A DNA stretch of 64,000 bases from Owenia fusiformis (taxonomy: Eukaryota; Annelida; Polychaeta; Sabellida; Oweniidae): contig CAIIXF020000007.1 of the NCBI GenBank assembly GCA_903813345.2, positions 5,957,730-6,021,729 of the forward strand, read 5' to 3'. Under the pieces are notes generated by a model, which did not search any database, was not told where the DNA came from, and worked only from the letters and a program-made list of their open reading frames with translations. Position 1 is the first letter of the stretch. Each line of letters opens with the position of its first letter. The position numbers and the translations under genes are program-made. Positions 47,917-60,454 of the stretch are shown piece after piece.

Positions 47917-48179
47917 TGCCCAGGTCGCATTTGGTACGGCGATCGCACGATCTTGTATGTCTACGGCCAATAGCAATCCCACGGCCGCCATAGAATTTCT
48001 ACTATAGCTACAGTAGCCGTATAGTGCATTTTGTGGAGACTGAAAACATGCAATTGCACTACGGCCTTCGAAGTGATGATGCACAATTGCGGCTTACGGC
48101 GAACCTACGGCCTATAAAACAAGAATACACTATTTGGCAACGTCGAGGCGACCATCCTATAGCAGATGTGACTGGGGCG
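47917..48179. mobile_element. Second PIF/Harbinger-like MITE
   Basis: The ends TGCCCAGGTCGCATTTG and ATGTGACTGGGGCG resemble those of the 33400-33890 element. It is flanked by TTA and TAA, an imperfect 3-bp target site. Interior GC-rich blocks (ACGGCGATCG, CTACGGCC) are also shared in style. Confidence 0.65.
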
Positions 48180-48623
48180 TAAAGCAAATGTTCCCTTGCA
48201 TTGTATTAATCAGTTTTTGGAGAAGCAAAACATGACAATTGATCTTTGCCATATGCCATTTACAACATCATGAAGCCAGTAATATAAGTATAAGCTTTCG
48301 TTAATATATTTTAGTATTTCTGACTGATTAAAGACTGGTCGAAAGATGTAACCCAATTTATCATAGTAGAGGTTTTATGAACACTTGGTCGGGCATTTTT
48401 AAATGGTCAGAAAATTGTCCATACATTTCTTTTAACTTATTGTTATTGTTTGTAATGTCTTCTTGTTGATCGAGCCTCATATATACAGTACATGTAGGAT
48501 GTCCCCAAGTATGTTCATATTAGTCTAATAGCGTCTACGAGTTTTCAACTTGTGTTCTAGTTCATGCATGCAATTCTCCTGTTCAGAAGTCTTTGGATGA
48601 CTTTACATCGATGCATAACAGTG
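48180..48623. other. Unassigned spacer
   Basis: Nothing recognised. Confidence 0.35.
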
Positions 48624-49219
48624 GTACCTGTTACACTGCTGGGTTGAGTCTAACGAAGCATTTTTGTAACGAAGGTTAGCGAAAAAATTGTGTCCACACT
48701 GGCTTAATATCCAACCCTAACGAAGCAATTATTTGGTGTTACACTACACTTAAAATGCTTCGTTGCGCGTGCGCATTACTCATCTGCCCCACCCACTTAT
48801 TATGATTAATATTTTTATTCTTTTGATATAAACCATTGATCAAACTCAAAATCTATTTTTTAATCTTTATTTTAACAAATCAGCACAGAAAAAGACTAGT
48901 TCAAAATTCTCGGGAAAATAAAACAAGATGAATGTGATCATTCCGTACACATGTCCATACATTTTTCCTATCATTTCGATTTTTATATATTTCAGCTGTC
49001 AATACGATTACAAGTATTGTTTTCATTTTCTATCATTTCCTTTGGAAAACATGGAATAAAAATAGGCCTATGTTAATTAGTAGGAGGAATTGGATTTGGG
49101 GTTTATAAAGACGACTAGTATGTAAAATCGTATAAAAACGTTCAATTTCCAAATGGACTTCTCAGTTATATTTCAAATAGTGTAGCCATTACTAAAATTT
49201 CTCGGTGTTCGGCTGGTGG

Positions 49220-49645
49220 TTTAACTCACGCGGTCCTAACTTCGATCGTTAATTTGAATTTTCGACCTACCAGATGCTTGAAAATCAAGGATTGCGAGTC
49301 TCATACTGCACCGTTTTTCTTCAAACCTTTACCATTAAAAGCAAAACAAAATTGCCTTTCTGTCGGTGCATTACTTAATTGTAAAGAGTCCCTCGTTCTA
49401 GCAGCGTTTTGGTCCCCAGCTGTTAGAAGGCCTTCTTACAGCTGGGGACCAAAATGCCGCTGGAAGTAGGGACTTTGTTTAAGAGAATAATGTACCATCA
49501 GAAAGGGATTTTTGTTATGCTTTGAATGGAACAAGTTTGAAGAAAAACGGTGCAGTATGAGACTCGTAATCCTTGATTTTCAAACATCCGGTAGGTCAAA
49601 AATTCAAATTAACGGTCGAAGTTAGGACCGCGTGTAACTACTATT
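49220..49645. mobile_element. About 425-bp palindromic MITE
   Basis: Two roughly 210-bp arms are complements around a centre near 49432; landmarks are CGCGGTCCTAACTTCGA, AAAATCAAGGATT, GCACCGTTTTTCTTCAAAC and TGGTCCCCAGCTGT. The 71-codon frame at 49254-49469 spans the arms and is a by-product. Confidence 0.88.
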
Positions 49646-49908
49646 TCATGATCAATTCATTTTAATATGAATATTACCCGTCTCGCCAATACTCCATGCA
49701 TATTTGAGTGAGTTTGACATAAATTAGTATGTTAATCCATCAGCCGTCCGTTGAATTCGAAAATGGCGCAAATAGGAAGAAACTTGAATATCAGTTGTAA
49801 GCATCGTCTTACAACATATCAATAGTGTTTGGGGCTGGCCTAAAACATGCAGCCTCTCTGTGGCAAATATCTGTCGACAAGAAACAATTTTGGCCATCGT
49901 TCCTTGTC

Positions 49909-50408
49909 CGCAGGTTTTACCGTATTTGTATACGGAACTTTTGAAACGTAATTAATTCAATATATTTAAACATGAAGTTTAAATTCAATTACAATTTAAA
50001 ATCGTCGGAGAATAAAATAATGGAACGACTAGTACAAGTACATGTATTGCAATGGGGCGATAGCCAGTTGAATACGATTTCTGAAGAGAGACATTTTCGA
50101 ATCTATCAAATCGGCTATATTCCCTGATGTGATTCACCGGGAAGCAATTGTATCAGTATCATGGTATTAACACCTTTAGAATTACATTCAAGGTACAGTT
50201 ATTCGAGGCGCAAGAAAAAATTAATATTAAACATGTATGCCACAACTTTCTATTTAGTAAGCATATCTTACGTAATTTCAAAAGTTTACCCTTCCACACT
50301 TAAGTCGTAGTTTTCCGAAAGAGGGACACTTAAATATTCTAGGTTTATTCTCTAATAGATCAGATAAACGTTTCAAAACTACCGTATACATATACGGTAA
50401 AACCTGCG
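49909..50408. mobile_element. 500-bp element with 40-bp terminal inverted repeats
   Basis: CGCAGGTTTTACCGTAT at 49909 and its complement ending at 50408 begin an inverted match of about 40 bp that includes GTATACGG. No coding content. Confidence 0.75.
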
Positions 50409-50894
50409 TTTTTTAGATTTAATACTTTTTGTCATATCAATGCGAGGAAAGGCAGGGAATCGAATGAAATGCTACGAAAGACGGTAAATCACATTTGTAC
50501 GTGGCGTTTAGGGCTTGAGTTAGCGTCAATCAGTGACGCAAATAGGTAATTATTTTAATCAAAACGTAGCATTATAATAATACATACTTAAAAACATGTT
50601 CTTTCCTCGCGGTTCCTCTCATATAATACAAAATGATGAATGTGCACTTTATTACGCGCATGCGCAAACCGCCAACTAAGCATTTCTAACGAAGCTACCT
50701 GTTACACAGGCCAAAAAAGCTTCGTTGGGAGCTAACCTTCGTTGAATTTTCTACTCAATTGCTTCGTTATCAACTAAGCTTTTCCAACGAAGGCGGAGGT
50801 GTTACACAGGCCCAAAATTGCTTCGTTACGAAGCTTTTTGTCAAATTGCTTCGTAACGAAGCATTTCAACTGGCCTGTGTAACAGGGGTCAGTG

Positions 50895-51339
50895 AAGTCG
50901 TTGGGTTCTGCCGGGGATCTGCTTTTGCCTCATAAGCACAGTGTGTCCCAGAAAATTGTACGCAAATATGGCAGGAATAAATGTGTTTCCTTAGTTGAAA
51001 AAATAACTTTTCACATAATAAGGAAAATGTATTTTTCAATAAGGAGTTCAAACTTAAATCATAGTTTGTGCATTACTGCCCGAGAAAGACATTTTAGATG
51101 AAATGCCAAGGAGGATTGGCTCCCAAGATCGAAACTTGATATTTTCCAACAATGAAAACGTCGAAATGACGTTATTTTCTGAAAGTATAACCGACTATAG
51201 ATTCAAAATAAACAGTTCAAAAGAATATTCGAACCAATATCTCGACCATTAGATTGTGAGTTTTGGAATTTTTCGTTTCGTTAGGAAATAAGACCAAAAT
51301 TCACGATACAATTGTTGAAATGAATAAAGCGACGGCTGT
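50895..51339. other. Unassigned spacer
   Basis: Nothing recognised. Confidence 0.35.
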
Positions 51340-51635
51340 TAACGTTAACGTTAAGGCTAAATCAAAGGGTTAGGGCTAGATCTAAGGGTGAAGACTGAAT
51401 CAAAGGGTTAAGACTAGGTAAAGGGTTAAGGCTAGATCAAAGGGTTAAGGTTAGATCAAAGGGTTATATAAGGTTAGATCAAAGGGTTATATATGGCTAG
51501 ATCAGACGGTTAAGGCTAGATCAAACGGTTAAGACTACATTAAAGGATTAAGGCTAGATCAAAGGTTAAAGCCTAGATCAAACGATCAAGGCTAGATCAA
51601 AGAGTGAAGGCTGGATCAAAGGGTCATCTCGAACT
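51340..51635 (+). repeat. AAGGCTAGATCAAAGGGTT minisatellite
   Basis: About 14 units of 19 bp with substitutions and small length changes, running from a GTTAACG-rich start to GGCTGGATCAAAGGGTC. Confidence 0.92.
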
Positions 51636-54600
51636 GAAATAGTGTATTTGAAGCTCCAAGTAATATGAAACTATTAGAAAGGGTAATGAAAGGCCAGGCC
51701 ATAACAGCTACCTTTGCATTCGAATTTATCAGAGTTTCTCTTATCTTCATCTAAAGCTTGTGAGAGATCTCTTTTTTCTACCAAGGATAGTAGGAACTGT
51801 GGATCCAACATCCGGGATCCAACGATGCACCTTTTGGGATCATGCCAATCTTGAAATCTTCACCAGCACCAAAATTGTATATTATAATCAGAGGATGAGT
51901 TGATTACCATTCCCGGGTTACCATTAGCCTCTTGGACTCAGAGTATGGTAAGTGATGCATCATGACAATACGTGATGCTTGTTAGTTGCAGGCTCTTACA
52001 TGCTTACTGACCATGAACATGGGATAAGGGCATTCTAGAGACTTGTTGTCATTCACTTAGCCTCTCTTCAACGCCCTACCAATATGGCAGGTGTTATAAA
52101 TGGTTAAAATCGGACCGATTTAGTCAATATTGGAACGGTTTATTGCAAACACAATGATGCGTTTGACTTGTTTAGGAGGTGAAAATAGGAATTTCATGTA
52201 TTATTAGCAATAAATTTAGACCTGCATATCTTGACAGTTAGGTCGATCTTAAGTGGCGAAGATGAGTTAAAAACGGATCATAGCTTTGAAACGTTTGCCC
52301 TGATAGCTATAGGTGCTTCTTCAAAAAACCCCAGCGATAATCTTGGTGAATAATGAAACGTCTATCCATGTAGACCTCTACCCAGTGAATCACTGACATC
52401 AACGGTATCTCTAACTAGTTGAATGGCCTTTGAAGAACCAGGGATGACAACATTCACTTAATTATATTTCTATAAACTTACATAGTCGAAGAATTCCCGT
52501 CATTATAACTCATTACTCATTAGTGGCATCAAAATAATAAATCATCGCAATTGTTAATAAGAAAAGATATATGGTCAAATTAAAATATTCGTTTTTATTA
52601 ATAGTGTCATATTTAGCTAATCCATTAGATGTCGTGCCTTCCGTGTATGGAACGAGAATTAATCTCTTTTAGATCACGTATATATTTCAATCATATACGA
52701 ATTCCAAAGCTCACATTATTTTAATCCAACAACGCCTAGGGGTAATTAACAAACAATCCTTCTTAAAATGAAGGTACATGGCCTTTTTTAATCTGGGTTT
52801 CGATGTTACAGATAATACAAATTGAAGGTTTCTTAATGTATTCCGTTGATGCTTATATTTAGTGACCTACTCGAAAAAATGTAAACCGTATAATAATGAT
52901 TAACTTATTAGTAGTGCAATCAGACTAACCTTATCAACCAAAGTCGAAATTACAAATTGTATGATATCAGATTAATAAATCAAAATGCTTTTAGGGAAGA
53001 AAAATGAATCCACTTCCGTATAATTTTAGTTTCCTGATTACGTTAATCCAAGTGTGATATTTTTGAATCGTTAGATGTTATCAGAGAGCTGGGTACATTC
53101 CATTTCGAGTAAAAGTTTCGTACAATTTGACTCCAGGCCTGAAAAATATCCTGCATTAGTTTTTGTCGTATACGTTGATGGACTGTATATAGAAAATGTT
53201 CAATTTGATTTGGCTCATGAACTTTTGCTAAGTATTTTATTAATAGGTAGAGTAGTTTTCCGCAATGTCCTTTCGCATTTCCATGTTTCGATTAAAAGAG
53301 AGTCTTCAACAGTTGTAACAGGCTACTATAAGGAGTTTTACGTTCCTTACCATTATCTCATATTAGCCATTATCAAATTAGACTATTAATTTTTGAAACC
53401 CATCGCCGCTGTCCACTGGGTCTAATAAGGTTGGGACATATGAACCCTTGTATATTTAAATCAAGAAGAATGAAGCCCAAAAGAGCAAGCAAATAGAATA
53501 ACGTACACTCCCCCTCATAGGTTTGGCAACCTTAGCTCCCCCACTGAACTACATATACGTTCATAAAGCCTCCTTACGTTTGAATTTTTATTTACTTATC
53601 CTGCGATAACATCAAATCAAATGCCAAATCAATGGTTCATTTATGTGACAATTCAATTTGAATTATCACACGATGACGAAATTGTATAATTCATTCCATC
53701 TTGTTTCATATCCTTTCTGTTTCCCGCCTTGAAGTAGCTAACAAATCAAGAAAAAACAATTATATTGATTAACTTTGAAAATGTTTATTCTATATTTACA
53801 GGATACATGTTCATATTTGTAAGTCTCAAGTCCTCATAAATATAATGCTTTATATGTAAAGAAATAAATGTTATTATCCACTCCGATATATACATGTACA
53901 TGTTACTTTTTTAATCTTAACAATGGGAAATTCGAGTAAATAACCGTCCAATATTGCTTGAGGTTGGCATTTCTTACAAATATATATTAATAACACATAC
54001 CCCTTTTCATCCTTATATATTCAGTAACTATTTTTAAATATCTATCATCATTTTTAAAGAGAAGAAGAGAACATGATATTACATTTTCAAAATATAAATA
54101 GTGATAAAGCAATTTGTTGCATTTCACAAAATAACCCAAGTGGTTTGGGATAATATACATTTATGGGCAGTTTGAATTCTTAAGTTTTCTTTTTATGAAT
54201 AATTTTATCTTAAATATCGCATCGATCACGATAAGTGCATCTCATGATTTCAAAAATATTCATATTCCCCTCTTCATTCAATTTGTATTGGCAGTCCATA
54301 TATTGATGATATACTATAACGTTGTTAAAAAGAAAAATGTTGCGTTGTGCTATTTTGTAATTCCATTAATTGTGGGACACCATTCTGATATGGATTAAAC
54401 CTTCTATCAATCATATCTCACATTAAATATATTTCAATGCTGACATGAGGATATCATCTTCCCATTAAATATGGATTTCTCACATAATGTTAAGAAATAT
54501 ACAGACAATGGACATTCAGTTTTTCAAGATTTATAACTTTCCTAAATAAAGAGTAACAATGTATTTCGTGACCTATTAAGTGTGAATATATCATATCCAC

Positions 54601-54810
54601 TTACATAAAACATTGAATATAATAATAAATCTGGATCCCTCGATGGTAATTTACCTAGATACAGTAGTTTTATTTGATACAAAGCTCACTTTCTGTAATT
54701 AATTAGACATCAATAGTTTGTTATTCCATTAATGTGAGTGAGTGCCCGGGTAAAATCTGAATGACGTCATGGATGAATCATTGCTATTTTGTTTGTTTAT
54801 ATATTAGTAC
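51636..54810. other. Unassigned intergenic sequence
   Basis: No gene recognised. A 104-codon open frame (53075-53389, plus) has no family resemblance that I can see and no flanking splice or promoter evidence. Confidence 0.4.
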
Positions 54811-54911
54811 AATAACGTCATTTCGAAGGGCAATATAGTGAAATATTGGACCGAGAGCCGAAGGCCCAAGGTCGAATATTTCAATATAATGCACGCAGAA
54901 ATGACGTTATT
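54811..54911. mobile_element. 101-bp MITE with AATAACGTCATTTC inverted ends
   Basis: AATAACGTCATTTC (54811-54824) is exactly complementary to 54898-54911. The interior contains GCCGAAGGC-like short inverted words. Confidence 0.7.
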
Positions 54912-54918
54912 ATTAGTA

Positions 54919-55141
54919 TTATTACCACCGTTAATGACCAGGTCTGAAACAGCAAGAACATCTTACTCACTGAACGATATCTAATTTCCCGGGGAAAATT
55001 GCCGGTCGAGAATTGCATTCTTGACCGGGCAATATGGACCACCACTATGACGTCACCTATTGCTCAGGTCCATATAGTAAAATGAATGCCCTCTAAACTA
55101 GCACTTAAACCCCTAGAACTGGCCCGGCAAGGTGGTAATAA
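54919..55141. mobile_element. 223-bp MITE with TTATTACCACC inverted ends
   Basis: TTATTACCACC at 54919-54929 and its complement at 55131-55141. The interior carries GACCAGGTC and GGCCCGG words and a pair of CAATATGGACC/GGTCCATATAG words in inverted orientation. Confidence 0.7.
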
Positions 55142-56443
55142 TGTGAAATAGACCGACTTAGCGAAAACTCGTTGCAAGTCATTCCGCATGACTAAAGCTC
55201 ATTTCACTGTTTTATTGCGTCATTAAAACCTCAAAAAAACAGGAGACCATTGTGCAATAATATATAGAAAAGTATATTCATATGAATGACAATTGTATAT
55301 TTCAGATTATTATTTTTGTGCAATAAGCCTGTGCCCTCTTGTAATTTAAAGAATTCCAGCCATGTTAATCTTGAAATCTTGAAAATAACATGGCAGAGAA
55401 GCATCCAAATATAAGAGGCCACATACTTTATTAGCTAAACTAGAAGCAATCCAAGATATACAAATGTCATTTATGTACGATAGGAATATATTTTTCCATA
55501 TATTATTACGCAATGATCTTTTGATTTCTTATTTTTAGGTTTTACTGACACAATAAAACAATGACATGGGCTATACCTCCAATTCAAAAAAGAGGCCACG
55601 TCCATCCACACATCTCGGAGAATAGTGATAATGCTTCTTTAAGTTACACTACAGAAGAGGAGAATTGAATAAAACAAATTAATTTGCAATCTGAGAGAGT
55701 TCAGACTTCTCGTCAAACAAATTGAACCTCTCGATGGGGATTTGACTGACATCTCAAATTAGCGTTATCAAGTTTTACACAATATCAATTGGGAAGATTT
55801 TCAAACGATGCTCTGTTTGCAGTTAATGGATGATTGTATTTTTTCAAACTCGCATTAATGTCCGCGTAAATTACGTTCTGATCAAGAGCATACAATTCAC
55901 TTCTCGTATTGAACAATGCCTTTGAATAAAAAAACAGATTAGGTCCCGCAAATCATGCAAATTGATGCTACTAAGTATAAAGCATGAATTCCTGGAAAGA
56001 GGCGTGCCCATACATGCTAAATAGTTATTGAGATTATAGGTGGAATTAATGAACAGCATCCAACTAAATTTCCGACCTGTCCAACTGGAAAAACATCCAC
56101 CATTGAGCTAAATTAAAGAGCCTTGCTCCTATCTCAGAACATCAATACACAAGGACAAAACAGGATCTCTGAATTGTGATAGAGACTAAAGACTTGACAA
56201 ATGGGAAAAGTGTCGTCAGATGAGAGAATCTAAATTGGGTAATCCCCCTAAAGCTTTCCTATTGCTTGACATTGGAATGTGACGGCTTTTGATATTTATC
56301 ACTGTTGGATAAATATCCTTTAATTTAGACTTAGCCGCCCCATAATCGTGATTTAGACCAATGATGTTATCCCATCGTTTATCTTACTGTACATCATTTA
56401 CACATGGATATTTCGTTAAATTTTTGTGTTGCTATATTATAAT
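55142..56443. other. Downstream of chitin synthase, no gene seen
   Basis: 3' flank of the chitin synthase gene, which is on the minus strand. An ATTAAA hexamer on the minus strand near 56317 could serve as polyadenylation signal, but it is not verified. Confidence 0.35.
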
Positions 56444-58506
56444 TTAAAGATTGTCTTGTTGAAATGCCACATTATCAAATACATCTTGTACAGTTGCTCG
56501 ACTCTTCGTTCCCTTATTCCGCTGACTGCGTTTCGAGAGTGCGTTGAATCTTCTTGTAAATGCGCCCTTCAAAGTCTTGGTGGAATACGTCCCGGGTTTC
56601 CTTGATCGTCTGCTCTCAGTTCCGCTAACAATATCTGGGTTGGTTTCATCGAGATCGTCACCTAAGATGTCATAATCTGGCTCGGGTTCTTCATCATCAT
56701 CTTGGGCTCCCTTTATCTGTTGCATCACTTTTACCGTTTGAATGACATCTTCTATACCAATAGGGTGATACTTCTTGCTACAACATCTTAGACTAGTAGA
56801 CGCAAGGATATGCAGGAATGTACCATAGCGATGGAACAACATAGACACGAACTGGATAAGAATAATCAACGCGAAAAACACCAGGAAGGCAACACTAAGT
56901 GGCTCAAATCTACGTTCATCTCGTCCGGGTCTAGGTACACGTATATACAACGTCTCCTTCAGTTGGTCTTGGACAATATTCAGCAAGAATATGATGAATA
57001 ACCACAGGAAGTTCAACATGAAGAATAGGAAAGAGGCATTGTTACGTAGTCCCTTAAGATCGTTTCGTATTTTCGTTTCGTGTGATTTATCGAAATTGAT
57101 CGGATATAGATATTTTTCGATCAATTTCTGCCAGAATTGCGTCTCGCTGTTGTCAAGATATCGTACAGGACCTCTCTTTATTTCCCTTTCAGTTAGCCAA
57201 AATGGGTTCACCAAGTCGTCTCGCTCGATTCGAGGCTCATTTGGGATACAGCTATAGTAGGGGTCATCGGATGCATTTGTCTTGCCATACACCATAGATT
57301 CGGAATCTTTATATTTATCTCCCCCACCCGCGTGTTTTGGAGTCGAATACACTCTGTTCAAATCATTGCCATTGCTGTTTCCGTTTCCGTTATACTTTGC
57401 GCCCGATGGATCAATGCTGTCGAGTTGGCGGACGATGCTTCGTTGTCGCTCATCATATATACTGTTGAAAGCTAAAGATCTCTGCGAGGACCTGTCAGAG
57501 TTCTGTCTATCATAGTTCGTACGTTCGTACTCTCTGGTAGACTGGATTAGTTCTCCACCGGGGCCGTATTGCCGTTGTGGCGTCGTATATCCAGACGTTC
57601 CATCAGGCTTACCGGCTTCCATTCTCGCTAGCTCTGTCATGATCTCCTTGACAATTTCTTCCTTCTTTGGCTTGTCGTCAACAGCATTGCGATCAATAGC
57701 TTTACCACATCTTTTCCTTAAGCTACAGCAAATTCGTTCTAGTAACTTCTTGGCTTGCTTGGCTGTGCTTTTTTCCTGTTCTTTTTTCATTTTTGCCATT
57801 TCTTCTGAAGACTGCGCTTTTGGTATTTCCCTCGTTCCCCAAGACACAACGTTCATATTGGTGAGAGAATAGATGAACATGAGAAGAAAACCAGATGGAA
57901 TGCACAAGAAGTAAAGCATACCCGGTATCAAACATAGAAGTTCTTCGGGATGGAGAAAACCGGCGAACATGAAAATACCACACACGACAATGATGAACAT
58001 AGCGTTTGGACTGGTCCACGAATCTTGCGCCGTTTGTACTACAATACCAACCGTTACTGCCAACATAATGATAGCGTATGCTGTACTCATATACCCCGCT
58101 ATGGCCACTTGTGTTTTAGACAAACATTTGAAGCACACAGCGATAAAGAATAAAGCCGCACCAATTGAGAGAGCTAGCCAAAGCCAATAGAGGTTTCCGC
58201 CGACAACGACGTGTATAGCTCCAGCAACCATAAGAATAACGGTGGCAGGAGCGAGGAGACTAGCTCCCATTACCACAGCCTGATACATCATGTACAAATA
58301 ACTGATATTGTCATTGACCAATACAGTCGTGTGGTAGTCTGAGAGAAGGTCCATCATGTTCGCAAGTGTCGAAGGAATCCAGCGCCTCCTTTGATTGAAG
58401 AACTCGTTGAATGTCTCTGGTGCATATGTTGAAGCGTCAGCTGCTGCACAATACTCGACCTTGTAACCTTGCTGCAGCAAAAGTGTGCATAACCAACGAT
58501 CCTCAC
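56444..58506 (-). CDS. Chitin synthase, last exon: catalytic end, membrane region and C-terminal tail
   Basis: A 2,063-bp exon from a GGTTTCAG acceptor to the stop at 56444, coding 686 residues. The enzyme is a plasma-membrane family 2 glycosyltransferase that polymerises UDP-N-acetylglucosamine to chitin and extrudes it. Visible in order: EDRWLCTLLLQQG (residues 1-13), completing the GEDRW motif across the splice; QRRRW (about 38-42), the product-binding motif; five or six membrane helices (about 70-260); SWGTRE, typical of animal chitin synthases; a charged coiled-coil stretch (about 280-310); a polar tail rich in S, N and G; WLTEREIKRG; FWQKLIEKYLYP; two more hydrophobic helices (about 520-600); and an acidic then basic C-terminus ending DNL. 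The exon starts in phase 1 and fits the exon at 60254-60454. The gene call is firm; which chitin synthase paralogue it is cannot be decided here. Confidence 0.95.
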
Positions 58507-60253
58507 CTGAAACCAGACAACATACCCTTGATGCTATGAATTCTTTAAATAATTCATCACAATGCTCATAACAATTGAGGTATATCATTGCTTATGCATA
58601 ACTCATATTAATCATCGAGTTTATCATATTAAAACATCGATTCTATGATTTATGGAAAATATATGACCTTAGATTGTGAATTATACTTTTTAACAATTTC
58701 TTTTTACAACAACGATAAAATAAGATGTCTGTAACATATTCCACCATAAAATATATCACAACCTCTAGGTCTTTTTCTCTCAAATAACACAGACATGCAT
58801 ATTCAAATGCATTCTGTTTATTACATTTACATAAGACGAGAATCATGAACCGGGGAATATGAATTAAAGCTGTACAACATATGCAAACATTTGAAATTAT
58901 AGGTTTGGGATTAGGATTTTGGGCTAGAACTTCATTTTATGGTATTACTATCGTCACCCATTATAATAGAACTTAGAATCAAAATTTATTTTGGTATAGC
59001 ATGAATTGCTTATATTATACCAGAGGGGAATATACACCTCGTGAATATCTAGGGGTTTGATTTATGTCACTAAATCCTGCTTATAACAATGTAAAATACA
59101 CGGCGGTTCCCGGGCGATGATGCCATCTCAGGTGTTTGTAGCAGTTGATGAAGAAAGTAACATGATACTGCATGTTCTTCATCAATTTATAGTCCATAAA
59201 AGTCTCGTAATTTGAACGTGTATAAAGTCTGTTTATTATTTAGTATGATGGGTAATACTCCTTCAGAAACTTATTAAAAGAAGGCAAATACGCAGGGAAT
59301 TGTATCTGTGACGAGTCATTAAAAACAGAACCCAACCATGATTAATGTATTTGAATCAGGCTTTAGAAAATATAGACATCTTCACCGTGATGTTGATGTC
59401 GACTCTTCATTCTTCTACTCCAGATTATCAATTTCCATCTTGTGTAGGATGCCTTAGATCATTAATTATCGTACGACACTACGTATTCAATATTATCAGT
59501 GTTAAAGGGGTCTGGAGTTAACAGGAAAAGGTCATGGACTTTAATTGAATATTGATAGAATTATTTCGGCTCAGAATCATCTTTTTCATACGTTGTTTTC
59601 GGTTTTTATTTTATTGCTTTGACCCTGAAAATGATTTGGCAATGATTTCTTAATTTTAGTACTTAAACATGGATCCATATCACGGATCTCCAATAACAAT
59701 GCCAAATATTTGATTCTGATTGGCTATTTATCTTTTCATTTGCAGCAATCAACGTTATGTAATTTCTAACGATGGTGTCTACCCTTTTTGCACTCTATCC
59801 TTCGCTGGTCATTAATTTATCCCTGTCAACACAACCAAACCTAAATCCCGAGAGAGGTTTATCTTTAAATAAGATGTCTACCTAGACACAATTAGACGTA
59901 ATATCAAGAGATGACAAAATATCAGAAATTCCCTGATATACGTGCCTGGTCTGGAAGTAATGCATAAACTGATACTCACCCCAATTTTGGAAATTCTAAC
60001 ATATCAGTGATTATACAGGGTAACTCAAATACTGGAGCTCTCTATTTTTTGTAGCTCTCTATTTTTGAAAATTTTTTGGCAATTAGTGGGAAATCTTGTG
60101 ATCAAATTGCTACTCGGGTAACCGTGCCATTATCTCAATATTGGTGTGACAGGAGTCCACGAGAGCTTGTAGCAAATATTTGAGGACAGGGCTTATTGTA
60201 TACACCAGAAAAGTGCACACATTTCAGTGTAGATTAGGGGAATGTATATGTAC
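58507..60253 (-). other. Chitin synthase intron
   Basis: 1.75-kb intron with a GTACAT donor (minus strand, at 60253) and a GTTTCAG acceptor. No embedded gene or repeat recognised; small open frames are random. Confidence 0.8.
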
Positions 60254-60454
60254 CTTGATCATATTGGACATAATGCCGAGCTTCGGTAGACTTTGTTGCG
60301 TATGTTCTTATCACGTTGTCGTCCATTAAACCAGAGCCTCTAAACAATGAAAAGCATCCGGGGCTGCACAGGACACATCCCAACATATGCTCGGCAGCTT
60401 TCTGTAGCCAATGACCAATGGCGTACTCAAACTTTTGATACCACACCATGGGAC
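60254..60454 (-). CDS. Chitin synthase exon: acceptor-site region
   Basis: 201-bp exon, AATTGCAG acceptor and GTACAT donor on the minus strand, phase 1 at both ends. It encodes GPMVWYQKFEYAIGHWLQKA (the first residue split), then EHMLGCVLCSPGCFSLFRG and DQG. WYQKFEYAIGHWLQK and CSPGCFSLFRG are strongly conserved in animal chitin synthases and belong to the catalytic core. It joins HPIGTG from the upstream exon and GEDRW in the next one without breaking frame. Confidence 0.95.

Larger units (their letters stand above)
48624..50889. mobile_element. 2.27-kb DNA element with CCTGTTACAC inverted ends and subterminal AACGAAGC motifs
   Basis: CCTGTTACAC on the left and GTGTAACAGG on the right, with CAGTG outside both ends (48619-48623, 50890-50894) as the probable target duplication. 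The first about 150 bp and last about 200 bp are crowded with AACGAAGC and its complement, including the perfect palindromes GCTTCGTTACGAAGC and GCTTCGTAACGAAGC near the right end. Inverted GCGCGTGCGC-like blocks mark the inner edge of each end. No transposase was found. Two smaller inverted-repeat elements are nested inside (49220-49645 and 49909-50408). Superfamily undetermined. Confidence 0.8.

Noticed and set aside
53075-53389. 104-codon open frame on the plus strand
   Set aside because: No recognisable family, no splice or promoter context, and composition like other random frames in this AT-rich region.
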